From NCBI RefSeq assembly GCF_030252185.1, contig NZ_CP126970.1, forward strand, positions 1,674,001 through 1,738,000: a stretch of DNA of 64,000 nt, written 5' to 3'. Position 1 is the stretch's first letter, and the number at the start of each line of letters is the position of its first letter. The translations under genes and the position numbers were made by a program. Origin of the DNA: Corynebacterium suedekumii (GTDB taxonomy: Bacteria; Actinomycetota; Actinomycetes; Mycobacteriales; Mycobacteriaceae). The notes below the pieces were generated by a model, which made no database searches, was not told the origin of the DNA, and saw only the letters and a program-made list of their open reading frames with translations. Positions 55,246 to 63,225 of the stretch are shown piece by piece.

Positions 55246-55686
55246 ATGACGTTCACTGTGTACCTTTCCGGCGAGATCCACACTGACTGGCGCGACGAGA
55301 TCCAGCGCGGCGCCGACGCTGCCGGCCTGGACGTGGTGTTCACCGCGCCGGTGACCGATCATCCGGCCAGTGACGCCGCCGGTGATCACCTGGGTGAGAC
55401 GCCCAGCAAGTTCTGGCGCGATCACCAGTCCTCGAAGGTCAATGCCATCCGCACGCGCACCCTCATCGAGGACGCCGACATGGTCGTCGTGCGTTTCGGC
55501 AGCGAGTACAAGCAGTGGAACGCCGCCTTCGACGCCGGCTACTGCGCCGCGCTGAGCACGCCTTATGTCACGCTTCACGACGCCGACATCGTCCACCCCC
55601 TCAAAGAAGTTGACGCCGCCGCACAGGCCTGGTGTACGACCACCGATCAGGTGGTGGAGATTCTGCGTTACGTGCTCAAGGCGTAG
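55246..55686 (+). CDS. YtoQ family protein
   Basis: The product has 146 residues, alpha/beta, related to the nucleoside 2-deoxyribosyltransferase-like fold: FTVYLSGEIHTDWRDEI, APVTDHPASDAAGD, WRDHQSSKVNAIRTRTLIEDADMVVVRFGSEYKQWNAAFDAGYC. Function unproven; a role in nucleoside metabolism is possible. ATG 55246 lies 7 bases after TAGGGT (55233-55238). The following 230 bases hold no gene I can support. Confidence 0.85.
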   Translation: MTFTVYLSGEIHTDWRDEIQRGADAAGLDVVFTAPVTDHPASDAAGDHLGETPSKFWRDHQSSKVNAIRTRTLIEDADMVVVRFGSEYKQWNAAFDAGYCAALSTPYVTLHDADIVHPLKEVDAAAQAWCTTTDQVVEILRYVLKA

Positions 55687-55918
55687 ATCGGCAGGAATCG
55701 GACCGTCTCCGGGGTGTCCGTCTTGCGGATCAATGAGGGTGCGCCCCTGAGTGCGTACTGGACAGTGGTGTAGTCCACCGACACCAAGGCCCTGACCGAG
55801 AGGGGCGGGAACCGTGGGCCGGCCACCTTTGTGAAACCGCCATTATGGCCCCGAGAGTATTCGTTCGCCGGGGTGTGGTGTTCGTCCATTTCGCGGTGTC
55901 ATCGGCGCCGTGCCAGAG

Positions 55919-55950
55919 TTAACGCCTAGCGTTAATAACGCGTCTCGTTA
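55919..55950 (+). promoter_or_regulatory. Double palindromic operator of the higBA module
   Basis: TTAACGCCTAGCGTTAA (55919-55935; 7-bp arms) is followed directly by TAACGCGTCTCGTTA (55936-55950; 5-bp arms). They share the half-site TAACG/CGTTA. The -10 box TATAGT (55951-55956) follows at once, so bound antitoxin would block initiation. Confidence 0.75.
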
Positions 55951-55962
55951 TATAGTGGACCT

Positions 55963-56244
55963 GTGATCGTCTCTTTCGCCGACCGCGACGCTGAACGTCT
56001 GTTCTTGAGAAAGCGTGTCAGACGTCTCGACCCGCGCGTGCACAGGAAGGCGCTCATGAAGCTGTTGCTGCTCGATGCCGTCCACGAGCTCGGCGAGCTC
56101 CGCATTCCACCGGGCAATCGTCTGGAAGCGCTCAAGGGCGACCGGATTGGTCAGCACAGCATCCGAATCAACGACCAGTGGCGGATCTGCTTCGTCTGGA
56201 CTGTCGCGGGTCCGAGCGAAGTTGAGATCGTCGACTATCACTAG
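55963..56244 (+). CDS. higB: HigB-type mRNA interferase toxin
   Basis: The product has 93 residues of the RelE/HigB fold: IVSFADRDAERLFLRK, a basic helix, and the core RLEALKGDRIGQHSIRINDQWRICFVW...VEIVDYH. RIND-WRICF is the family's catalytic strand. It cleaves mRNA on the ribosome unless bound by HigA. GTG 55963 lies 6 bases after TATAGT, so the operon is leaderless. Toxin-first order is typical of higBA. Confidence 0.9.
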   Translation: MIVSFADRDAERLFLRKRVRRLDPRVHRKALMKLLLLDAVHELGELRIPPGNRLEALKGDRIGQHSIRINDQWRICFVWTVAGPSEVEIVDYH

Positions 56245-56254
56245 GAGGTGCGAC

Positions 56255-56551
56255 ATGGACGACAAGATTCCCCCGATCCATCCGGGTGAGATCCTCATGG
56301 AGGAGTTCCTCGGACCGATGGGCGTGACTCAGCATCGGTTGGCAGTGTCCATCGGTGTCCCGCCGCGTCGGATCAACGAGATCGTGCACGGCAAGCGTCG
56401 GATCACGGCTGATACGGCTCTGCGTCTGGGACGCTACTTCGGCATGAGCGCGCAGTTCTGGATCAACCTCCAGTCTCATTACGACCTTGAGGTCGAGAGG
56501 GACGCGCTTGGCGACACTCTCGATGACATCGAGCCGCTGCAGTCCGCGTGA
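56255..56551 (+). CDS. higA: HigA-type antitoxin (XRE helix-turn-helix)
   Basis: The product has 98 residues: PPIHPGEILMEEFLGPMGVTQHRLAVSIGVPPRRINEIVHGKRRITADTALRLGRYFGMSAQFWINLQ is the VapI/HigA signature with an XRE DNA-binding domain. It neutralises HigB and represses from the double palindrome at 55919-55950. ATG 56255 has AGGAGG (56243-56248) and starts 10 bases after higB. Confidence 0.92.
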   Translation: MDDKIPPIHPGEILMEEFLGPMGVTQHRLAVSIGVPPRRINEIVHGKRRITADTALRLGRYFGMSAQFWINLQSHYDLEVERDALGDTLDDIEPLQSA

Positions 56552-56668
56552 CGGAGAGTGAGCGAGTTGACCTGACGCTCGGGTTGCAGGGAAGTGAGGA
56601 CTCGGCGGCGGTACCGCCAAGAAGGTGGCGGAGATCCCCGCCGGTGGCACCAGGTAGCGTTCGAGGCC

Positions 56669-56974
56669 ATGGATATCATTCTCACCGGTGAACTGACCTG
56701 CCGCACGGAGGCGGAAATGGACGTCGTCCGTGAGTACCTTCCCCGGTACGTGGGGCTGACCCGCGCTGAGCCCGGGTGTCTGGAGTTCGAGGTCCTCCCC
56801 GTGGCTGATTCACTGACCTGGAAGGTTCGGGAACGGTTCATCGGTGAGGCGGCGTTTCGTGCCCATCAGCAGCGGGTCGCCTCCAGCGCGTGGGGCCGGG
56901 CGACGGCCGGCATCGAGCGCCGCTACGAAGTGCAGGGTCTGGCCGGCGCCGGGGCACAGACCCCTGACAGTTAG
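56669..56974 (+). CDS. Antibiotic biosynthesis monooxygenase (ABM)-domain protein
   Basis: The product has 101 residues of a ferredoxin-like ABM fold: ILTGELTCRTEAEMDVVREYLPRYVGLTRAEPGCLEFEVLPVADSLTWKVRERFIGEAAFRAHQQRV. Relatives include the quinol monooxygenase YgiN and heme-degrading enzymes; the substrate is unknown. ATG 56669 follows TAGCGT by 8 bases. The next gene starts 9 bases after the stop. Confidence 0.8.
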   Translation: MDIILTGELTCRTEAEMDVVREYLPRYVGLTRAEPGCLEFEVLPVADSLTWKVRERFIGEAAFRAHQQRVASSAWGRATAGIERRYEVQGLAGAGAQTPDS

Positions 56975-56983
56975 GCTAGGTTC

Positions 56984-57301
56984 ATGACCTCACCCGACAA
57001 CATCCTCCTCTACCTGGCTGAACGCGAGGAGCAGCAGGTGCGGGAGGTGTTCACACACCTGGCGGAGTGGGGGTTTCCCGCGCAGCAGCAGACGCCCCAC
57101 ATCACGGTGACGTTCGCTCGGCGGATGGGAGGGGGCGTCGTCACGCAGGCAGCGAAGCTGCTTCCCCCGTTGATACCGGCCACCTTCCAGCGGGTGGGCA
57201 CCGTCGTCTTCGGCACGAAGAAGAAGCAGACCGTCGCCTGGCTGCTCGAGACCTCCCGACTTTTATCAAAATGGTGTGACGCGGAACATATTGACGCGTA
57301 G
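56984..57301 (+). pseudogene. 2'-5' RNA ligase family protein, 5' part, cut by an insertion element
   Basis: This is the N-terminal part of a LigT/2'-5' RNA ligase-like protein (MTSPDNILLYLAEREEQ) with the first HxT motif PHITVT (His39-Ile-Thr41). After residue 90 the element's left end supplies 15 foreign residues and a stop (57299-57301). The second HxT motif is missing, so this product should be inactive. The 3' part lies beyond the element at 58926-59363. Confidence 0.9.
57088..57256 (+). repeat. Left copy of a 167-169-bp direct repeat flanking the insertion element
   Basis: These 169 bases are identical to 58925-59093 on the other side of the element. They are host sequence (middle of the RNA ligase gene) duplicated by insertion. 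The last two C bases may belong to the element's inverted end, so the true duplication is 167 or 169 bp. Confidence 0.95.
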
Positions 57302-58924
57302 GCCAGTAGATTCGCGTGCTCCGGGAAGAAATTGCCGCACTAAGGGGGTGGGGTTCGGGGTGGGCGGTTAGATTGATTTTCATGAGCCCGTACATCCGCA
57401 CTGTGCGCACCGCCTCCGGGGCGACTGCCGTGCAGGTCGTCTACTCGGAAAAGCGTGGCTCTAAGAGCATGAAGCACCTCGGCTCGGCGCACACCGACGA
57501 AGATCTTGCCCTGTTGAAGGCCCAGGCCCGACGCCTGGTCGACGGCGACCAGATGAGCCTGGCTCTTGGTGTGGACACCACACCTTCCGGCAGCGGGTCG
57601 GTGGATGCGCCGGTCCCGATCACCTCGGAACGCGCTGGTCACCTCCTCGACGTCATCCACCATGCCTACACCGAACTGGGTTTGGATACAGCCACCGGCG
57701 GTGACCAGGTGTTCCGGGATCTGCTCATCGCCCGGATCGTGCAGCCAGGCTCAGTATTCGACAGCATCGAAACCCTCGCGGAACTCGGCGTGGCCTCCGC
57801 CAGCTATCCCACCATCAACCGGCGGCTACCGGCCTACGCGACCGGTGGCTTCAGGGATGCTCTCACCCGGGCCTGCGCCACGCATGCCGGTATCGGCCCC
57901 GGAGTCCTGGTTCTTTTTGATGTCACCACCTTGTATTTCGAAACCGACGAAGGTGATGACTTCCGCAAACCAGGCTTTTCCAAGGAACGCCGACTCGAAC
58001 CGCAGATCACCGTCGGCCTGCTCTCCGATGCCCACGGCTTCCCGCTGGCCGTGGGTGCGTTTGAAGGGAACATGGCCGAAACCCGCACGATGCTGCCCAT
58101 GATCAGAAACTTCCAGGATGCCTACGGCGTGGAGGATGTCACCGTCGTCGCGGACGCTGGGATGTTCTCTGCCGGTAACAAGGCCGCGATCATCGAGGCC
58201 GGCCTGCACTACATCCTCGGTGTGAAATTCAAAGACATCCCCTACCCGGTGGCGCAGTGGCGTAAACACCATCCCGGCCAGGACTACGAGGACAAACAGA
58301 TCTGGACCTACGCCGACCGGACAGGGCGTGGCCCCGACGGCGTGCCGCACTCGGTTACCTACTACCAGTACTCCTGGGACAGGGCACGCCGCACGCTCAA
58401 GGGTATTGATGAGCAGGTCGCCAAAGCGGAGAAGGCCGTGGCCGGCAAGCTGCCAGTCAAGCGCAACCGGTTCGTGGACCTCAAGGCGCCGAACAAACAG
58501 GTCAACTGGACGTTGGTGGACAAGAACAAAGCCCTGGCAGGGATCAAGGGGTACGAGACCTCCCGGGTGGACCTGCCCGCGGAACAGGTCATCCACGCCT
58601 ACCGGCAGCTGCTCAAGATCGAGAAGGCTTTCCGGATGTCGAAGTCCGATCTCAAGGCCCGGCCGATCTACCACCACAAACGAGAATCCATCGAGGCACA
58701 CCTGAGCGTGGTGATGGCCGCGATGGCTGTGGGCCATCTGCTGGAGGAACGCTCGGGGTTGTCGTTGAAGCGGCTGGTGCGGACGTTGAGGAAGTACCGG
58801 ACCTTCCAGGTGCAGGTCGCGGGGCAGACGATCCACGCGGCGTCACCGGTGCCCACAGACATTGCCGAACTGATCGCCGGGATCCAGGGCGACTGACTTC
58901 CGCACTAATTTGATAAAAGTCGGG
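57255..58924 (+). mobile_element. Insertion sequence of the IS1634/IS1549 type
   Basis: The element is about 1,670 bp with perfect 16-bp terminal inverted repeats CCCGACTTTTATCAAA (57255-57270; complement at 58909-58924). It holds one DDE transposase gene. Flanks are 167-169-bp direct repeats instead of the usual few bases. Long, variable target duplications are reported for IS1549 of M. smegmatis and IS1634 of Mycoplasma, which fits this transposase. Confidence 0.93.
57382..58896 (+). CDS. IS1634-family (IS4-like) DDE transposase
   Basis: The product has 504 residues. The catalytic triad can be placed: Asp in LVLFDVTTLYFE, Asp in VTVVADAGMFSAG, and Glu in LLKIEKAFRMSKSDLKARPIYHHKRESIEAHLSVV (the Y-2-R-3-E-6-K-type IS4 signature region). 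ATG 57382 lies 7 bases after TAGATT (57369-57374), suggesting a leaderless mRNA. The gene is full length and looks active. Confidence 0.93.
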   Translation: MSPYIRTVRTASGATAVQVVYSEKRGSKSMKHLGSAHTDEDLALLKAQARRLVDGDQMSLALGVDTTPSGSGSVDAPVPITSERAGHLLDVIHHAYTELGLDTATGGDQVFRDLLIARIVQPGSVFDSIETLAELGVASASYPTINRRLPAYATGGFRDALTRACATHAGIGPGVLVLFDVTTLYFETDEGDDFRKPGFSKERRLEPQITVGLLSDAHGFPLAVGAFEGNMAETRTMLPMIRNFQDAYGVEDVTVVADAGMFSAGNKAAIIEAGLHYILGVKFKDIPYPVAQWRKHHPGQDYEDKQIWTYADRTGRGPDGVPHSVTYYQYSWDRARRTLKGIDEQVAKAEKAVAGKLPVKRNRFVDLKAPNKQVNWTLVDKNKALAGIKGYETSRVDLPAEQVIHAYRQLLKIEKAFRMSKSDLKARPIYHHKRESIEAHLSVVMAAMAVGHLLEERSGLSLKRLVRTLRKYRTFQVQVAGQTIHAASPVPTDIAELIAGIQGD

Positions 58925-59093
58925 GCAGACGCCCCACATCACGGTGACGTTCGCTCGGCGGATGGGAGGGGGCGTCGTCACGCAGGCAGCGAAGCTGCTT
59001 CCCCCGTTGATACCGGCCACCTTCCAGCGGGTGGGCACCGTCGTCTTCGGCACGAAGAAGAAGCAGACCGTCGCCTGGCTGCTCGAGACCTCC
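58925..59093 (+). repeat. Right copy of the 167-169-bp direct repeat
   Basis: The sequence is identical to 57088-57256. It re-supplies codons about 35-91 of the RNA ligase gene to its 3' part. Confidence 0.95.
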
Positions 59094-59363
59094 GATGAGC
59101 TGGAGATCGCCGCCCGGGGGATCAGCGCGCTCAACCCGGAGGGACGTGGCCCCCGGTGGACGCCGCATCTGACGATGGGCCTGCGCCTGCCGAGGGAGAT
59201 CGTACCCGACTACATCCGGGCCCTGGATGAGATCACCCCGCCTGAACTCATGAAGCTCACGGCCGTCCGGGCGGCTCTGTGGCGACCGTCGATCCAGGAA
59301 CTGACGGTTCTCGCCGGGGGCGGACCTGGCGGGGACCCTCGGGTCGTCTCCCCGCAGGACTGA
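58926..59363 (+). pseudogene. 2'-5' RNA ligase family protein, 3' part
   Basis: This part holds residues from about 36 to the end of the ligase: both HxT motifs (PHITVT and PHLTMG) are present because the first is inside the duplicated repeat. Without the native N-terminus, the only plausible start is GTG 58944, which loses the first HxT. The reconstructed gene (56984-57254 plus 59092-59363) keeps one frame and gives 180 residues, the normal family length. Confidence 0.88.
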
Positions 59364-59391
59364 CGGTTGCACCGTTCCCGGAGCCAGTGAC

Positions 59392-59649
59392 TCACCCATA
59401 GTGATACCGGCACGCGGCGATCCGGACCTCTGTCTCCGTGTGTTTGTAGACGAGCCGATGCTCGTCGGTGATCCGGCGCAACCAGTATCCGGCGAAGTCA
59501 TGCTTGAGAGGCTCGGGCTTCCCGATACCCTCATTGCCGTTCCGGACGATGTCCTTGAGGAGCAGATTGATGCGCTTCAGGGTCTTTCTGTCCTGGGCCT
59601 GCCACCAGAGGTAATCGGCCCAGGCGTTTTCATCCCACACGAGGAGCAT
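59392..59649 (-). CDS. yoeB: YoeB/Txe-type mRNA interferase toxin
   Basis: The product has 85 residues, a complete YoeB: LVWDENAWADYLWWQAQDRKTLKRINLLLKDI, then KPEPLKHDFAGYWLRRITDEHRLVYK and the C-terminal CRYHYG. The Glu/Arg/His/Tyr residues used in ribosome-dependent mRNA cleavage are all present. It begins 4 bases after the antitoxin stop. Confidence 0.94.
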   Translation of the reverse strand: MLLVWDENAWADYLWWQAQDRKTLKRINLLLKDIVRNGNEGIGKPEPLKHDFAGYWLRRITDEHRLVYKHTETEVRIAACRYHYG

Positions 59650-59653
59650 TGTT

Positions 59654-59911
59654 CTAGTTGGTCTCGATCACGTCGTGGGCGTCGCCGCGTCCACCCTCCA
59701 GCCGTTCCATGGCGTCGAACAGGCGTCGGGCATTGGCGGGGGAGCGCATGAGGTATGCGGTCTCGCGGAGTGATTCATAGTCGGCGAGCGACACCATGAC
59801 CACTGGCTCGTGGCCGGCGCGGGTGATCACCACCGCCTCGCGATCATCGGTGACGGAATCGAGCACTTTCGCGTAGTTGGCTCGCGACTCCGTGTAACTC
59901 ATTGTTCTCAT
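59654..59911 (-). CDS. yefM: YefM/Phd-type antitoxin
   Basis: The product has 85 residues: MSYTESRANYAKVLDSVTDDREAVVITRAGHEPVVMVSLADYESLRETAYLMRSPANARRLFDAM is the YefM signature. The N-terminus binds DNA, the C-terminal tail wraps YoeB. ATG 59911 has AGGAGG 5 bases upstream (minus strand); ATG 59902 is an alternative. Autoregulated from repeated TGTAC sites at 59922-59938. Confidence 0.93.
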   Translation of the reverse strand: MRTMSYTESRANYAKVLDSVTDDREAVVITRAGHEPVVMVSLADYESLRETAYLMRSPANARRLFDAMERLEGGRGDAHDVIETN

Positions 59912-59921
59912 GGAGACCTCC

Positions 59922-59938
59922 TGTACGGGTAACTGTAC
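59922..59938 (-). promoter_or_regulatory. YefM operator
   Basis: Two TGTAC cores (59922-59926 and 59934-59938) are spaced by 12 bases, start to start. E. coli YefM binds TGTACA cores with the same 12-bp spacing. The site lies directly upstream of the yefM ribosome site. Confidence 0.7.
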
Positions 59939-60049
59939 GGATGTTCTGCGAGCGAGACAATCCCTCACGAAGTCACAATCCTGCGACGTCCCGCCTGAGG
60001 TGCCCCGGCCAACCGAGCACCTCATCCCGGGTGGAGGCGACGTGCAACT

Positions 60050-60280
60050 GAGTCTGCCGGGGCAGAGGACGCGCTCCAAGAACTGATCCGGTGTGGCCAG
60101 CGGGCTGGGGCGTTCCGGGTCGAGGTGGACCCGGAGTGGTTTCTCTCAATGTTCACCTGGCTCCTCGTCGCAGTCGCAGACAGTGTGCGGCTGGGACGCC
60201 TGACCGCCGCGTCCGCCAGGCGGCACCTCATCGACACGGTCCGGGCGGGTGCTGCGATCCGGGGACGACTGAAAATGTCA
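60050..60280 (+). pseudogene. C-terminal remnant of a TetR-family regulator
   Basis: In one frame the translation reads ALQELIRCGQRAGAFRVEVDP followed by EWFLSMFTWLLVAVADSVR and LGRLTAASARRHLIDTVRAG. This is the usual C-terminal helix pair of TetR ligand domains. No helix-turn-helix is found upstream within this region, which instead holds the yefM operator. The rest of 59939-60330 contains no other supported feature except the sulP promoter. Confidence 0.6.
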
Positions 60281-60330
60281 CTGCCGGCGACCCCTGGCAC
60301 AACCCCACCGGGTCCGCGTACCGTCAATTC

Positions 60331-62076
60331 ATGGACACCGACAGGCCTGCATGGGAGCGTCTTCTCCCCGGGATCGCCGTGCTGCGCCGTTATGAACGCG
60401 GCTGGCTCAGCGGGGATGTCATTGCGGGCATCACGGTGGCCGCCTACCTGGTGCCGCAGGTCATGGCCTACGCCGTCATCGCGGGACTGCCCGCGGTCGC
60501 CGGTCTGTGGGCGATCCTGCTGCCCATCCTCGTCTACGCCGTGCTAGGCACATCCCGGAAACTGTCCATCGGTCCGGAGTCGACGACGGCGCTGATGACC
60601 GCGGCGGGTGTCGGCGCGCTCGCCGGTGCCGCCGGGCCGGACCGTTACGCGGAGGTCGCCGCGATCATGGCGATCGCCGTCGGCATCGTCTGCCTGGTCG
60701 GTTACGTGGCGCGGCTGGGCTTCGTGGCCACGCTGCTGTCCCGCCCGGTGCTCATCGGGTACCTCGTCGGTATCGCGGTGCTCATGATCGTCAGTCAGCT
60801 GGGCAAGGTCACCAAGCTGGAGATCGAGGGGGAGAGCACGTGGCGCGAGGTCGCGTCCTTCCTCGGCCAGGTCGGTCAGGCGCATGTGCCCACGGTCATC
60901 CTCGGTCTCGCCGTCCTCATCCTGCTCTACCTGGCCACGTGGCTGATGCCGAAGGTACCGTCCCCGCTCCTGGTGCTCCTGCTCTCCGCGGCGGTGGTGG
61001 CGATCTTCAACCTCGAGCGTCTGGGGCTGGAGGTCATCGGCGAGGTCCCCCAGGGCCTGCCCGCGTTCCGCCTCCCGGACCTCGGGGACCTCGAGGTGTG
61101 GGCGCTGCTGCCGTATGCGCTGGGTATCGCGGTCGTCGGGTTCTCGGACAACATCCTCACCGGCCGGGCGTTCGCCTCGAGCCGCGATGAGGCGATCGAC
61201 TCGAACCAGGAGCTGCTGGCCCTGGGTACCGCGAACGTCGCCACCGGCCTGTTCCAGGGCTTCCCGGTCTCCTCCAGCGGGTCCCGCACCGTGCTCGGCG
61301 ACGCCGCCGGAGCCCGCACCCAGGTCAACTCCCTCGTTGCGCTGGGCGCGGTGGTCATTGTCCTGCTCTTCGCCGGCCCCGTCCTGGAGTCCTTCCCCGA
61401 CGCCGCCCTCGGCGCCCTGGTCATCTACGCCGCGACCAGGCTTATCGACGTCCCCGAAATCCGCCGCATCGCCCGCTTCCGCAAGAGCGAACTGGTGATC
61501 ACCGCCGCCACCGCCGCCGCAGTGGTCGTCTTCGGCGTCCTCGCCGGCATCGGCTTCGCTGTGTCACTGTCGATCCTCGACCTGCTGCGACGCATCACCC
61601 GGCCCGAGGCCGATGTCCTCGGTTACGCGCCGGGTGTCCCGGGAATGCACAGCCTGGAGGACTACCCCGACGCCGACCCGGTCCAGGGGCTCGTGGTGTT
61701 CCGGTACGATTCACCGCTGTTCTTCGCCAACGCCGACAATTTCCTGGAGAAGGCGACGGATGCCGTCGACGAATCCGAGGACCCGGTGGAATGGTTCCTG
61801 CTCAACGCCGAGGCCAACACCGAGATCGACCTCACCGCCGTCGACGCCCTCGAGGAACTGCGCACCCGACTGGAACAACGCGGCATCACCTTCGCCTTCG
61901 CCCGGGTCAAGCAGGACCTCTACCGCCGCCTCGAGCTGACCCCGTTCATCGGGCACATCGGCGAGGAGAACTTCTTCGCCACCCTGCCCACCGCCGTCCG
62001 GGAATACGCCCGCCGTTACCGGGACAAACACGGCGTTCTTCCCGAGGGCGTGCCACCGGAGATCCTCCGGGCCTGA
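60331..62076 (+). CDS. SulP-family anion transporter with STAS domain
   Basis: The product has 581 residues. The membrane domain (about 15-430) has ITVAAYLVPQVMAYAVIAGLPAVAGLWAIL and LSIGPESTTALMTAAG, the SLC26/SulP signature; FQGFPVSSSGSRTVLGDAAGA marks the substrate region. A C-terminal STAS domain (about 460-560) follows, with DSPLFFANADNFLEKATDAV and DLTAVDALEELRTRL. It probably takes up sulfate, bicarbonate or a related anion. ATG 60331 lies 6 bases after TACCGT (60319-60324). Confidence 0.92.
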   Translation: MDTDRPAWERLLPGIAVLRRYERGWLSGDVIAGITVAAYLVPQVMAYAVIAGLPAVAGLWAILLPILVYAVLGTSRKLSIGPESTTALMTAAGVGALAGAAGPDRYAEVAAIMAIAVGIVCLVGYVARLGFVATLLSRPVLIGYLVGIAVLMIVSQLGKVTKLEIEGESTWREVASFLGQVGQAHVPTVILGLAVLILLYLATWLMPKVPSPLLVLLLSAAVVAIFNLERLGLEVIGEVPQGLPAFRLPDLGDLEVWALLPYALGIAVVGFSDNILTGRAFASSRDEAIDSNQELLALGTANVATGLFQGFPVSSSGSRTVLGDAAGARTQVNSLVALGAVVIVLLFAGPVLESFPDAALGALVIYAATRLIDVPEIRRIARFRKSELVITAATAAAVVVFGVLAGIGFAVSLSILDLLRRITRPEADVLGYAPGVPGMHSLEDYPDADPVQGLVVFRYDSPLFFANADNFLEKATDAVDESEDPVEWFLLNAEANTEIDLTAVDALEELRTRLEQRGITFAFARVKQDLYRRLELTPFIGHIGEENFFATLPTAVREYARRYRDKHGVLPEGVPPEILRA

Positions 62077-62081
62077 CCGGG

Positions 62082-62468
62082 CTACCGGTGCGGCAGCTCC
62101 GTCCAGGTGGCCACCACCTCCGGGTCAGCCTTCTCGGCGATCTCGCGGAGCTCGTCGGCGTAGTGGGCGATGGAGTCGAACGCGTCCTGGCCCTGCGAGA
62201 CGATCCAGCCGGTGAGGTGCTGCTCGTTGACCCGCACCGGGGCGGGGAAGCGGCAGCCGCCGGCGTACGCCACGTCGCCGCCGTCGGGGACGAGGTCGGA
62301 GTCGGAGTCCTTCGGCATCGCAGACTGCCAGGCGCTGACCGCCGACCACACGGCGTCGCCATGATCATAGGAGTGCAGATCGAACTGGAGGGTGACCACC
62401 GAGAAGTTGGTCCACTAGGTGGGGCCGAGATGGGACCAGTCGTAATTGAGGGTGTATCTCTGTGCCAT
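62082..62468 (-). pseudogene. Hypothetical protein gene interrupted by an in-frame amber codon
   Basis: From ATG 62468 the frame reads MAQRYTLNYDWSHLGPT, then TAG (62417-62415), then continues as WTNFSVVTLQFDLHSYD and on for 105 more residues to 62082. The downstream part has a coherent sequence (GWIVSQGQDAFDSIAHYADELREIAEKADPEVV). One nonsense change (for example from CAG, GAG or TGG) would explain it; otherwise translation starts at GTG 62399. Family not recognised. Converges on the SulP gene with 5 bases between. Confidence 0.55.
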
Positions 62469-62547
62469 GTCTGCGAGCGTACGCACGCGCCGGACCCATG
62501 CCCACGGTTCCAGCGCCATACGCAGGCGATTCCCTGCCGGCTTCCAG

Positions 62548-62991
62548 TCAGTCCAGAGGTGGTCTGCGGCGACCGGCCTTGATCTCCGAGCGGTGTTGCT
62601 TCGCGGCCCGTCTGCGCTTGACCGATCCCCGGGTCGGCCGGGTCTTCCTGCGGGCGGGTGGAGGAGGGGCGAGGGCTTCCCGCAGCAGGGCCGCCAGGCG
62701 GTTCCGGGCCTCCGTGCGGTTCCGCAGCTGGGAACGTTGCGTGGACACCTGGACGCGCAGCACGGTGCCGGCGAGGCGGTGGTCGAGGTTGCGCAGAACC
62801 CGGCGACGTTGGGCATCGCTGAGAGCGGTGGTGGTCGCGACGTCGATACTCAGCTGCACCTTGCTGTCGGTGGTGTTGACCCCCTGCCCACCGGGTCCGG
62901 AGGACCGGGTGAACTGTTCACTGAGATCGGAGGCGGGGATGACCAGGCAGTCGGGGATCCCGGGGCCGGGGGCGAGGGGCAACGCGTCCAT
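62548..62991 (-). CDS. arfB: Alternative ribosome-rescue factor / peptidyl-tRNA hydrolase ArfB
   Basis: The product has 147 residues: the release-factor catalytic loop GPGGQGVN at about 32-39 (RSSGPGGQGVNTTDSKVQLS), LSDAQRRRVLRNLDHRLAG, and a very basic C-terminal tail (PPPPARRKTRPTRGSVKRRRAAKQHRSEIKAGRRR) that inserts in the mRNA channel. It hydrolyses peptidyl-tRNA on stalled ribosomes. ATG 62991 lies 6 bases after TATACT on the minus strand. Confidence 0.94.
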   Translation of the reverse strand: MDALPLAPGPGIPDCLVIPASDLSEQFTRSSGPGGQGVNTTDSKVQLSIDVATTTALSDAQRRRVLRNLDHRLAGTVLRVQVSTQRSQLRNRTEARNRLAALLREALAPPPPARRKTRPTRGSVKRRRAAKQHRSEIKAGRRRPPLD

Positions 62992-63033
62992 GAGGTGAGT
63001 ATAGGTAGGTCGCCGGGTCGCCCGCGGCCCTGA

Positions 63034-63225
63034 TCAGGCGGACACGTCGAGCTTGTCCTGGACAGCTTCCCGGATCCAGGAGGACACCGAATGGCCGTCG
63101 TCGGCGGCGCGGCGCCTGACTTCCTCATAGACATCCCGGTGGAAGCGGACGGGGATGGGGGAGGTGAGTTCTCCGTTTCGACGTCGAACGGGCACCGGAG
63201 GGGCCGGTGACGGCTCAGTGGTCAT
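63034..63225 (-). CDS. Ribbon-helix-helix domain protein
   Basis: The product has 63 residues. The C-terminal half LTSPIPVRFHRDVYEEVRRRAADDGHSVSSWIREAVQDKL is a CopG/Arc-like RHH DNA-binding unit: a strand, then two helices with Arg-Phe-His on the strand. It may be an autorepressor or antitoxin, but no partner toxin is adjacent. ATG 63225 has GAAAGGA upstream; an in-frame start at 63243 is possible. An A/T-rich promoter region (63290-63350) lies upstream. Confidence 0.8.
   Translation of the reverse strand: MTTEPSPAPPVPVRRRNGELTSPIPVRFHRDVYEEVRRRAADDGHSVSSWIREAVQDKLDVSA

Noticed and set aside
55668-55889. 73-codon minus-strand frame after ytoQ
   Set aside because: It overlaps the ytoQ end, has no family, no ribosome site and weak codon bias.
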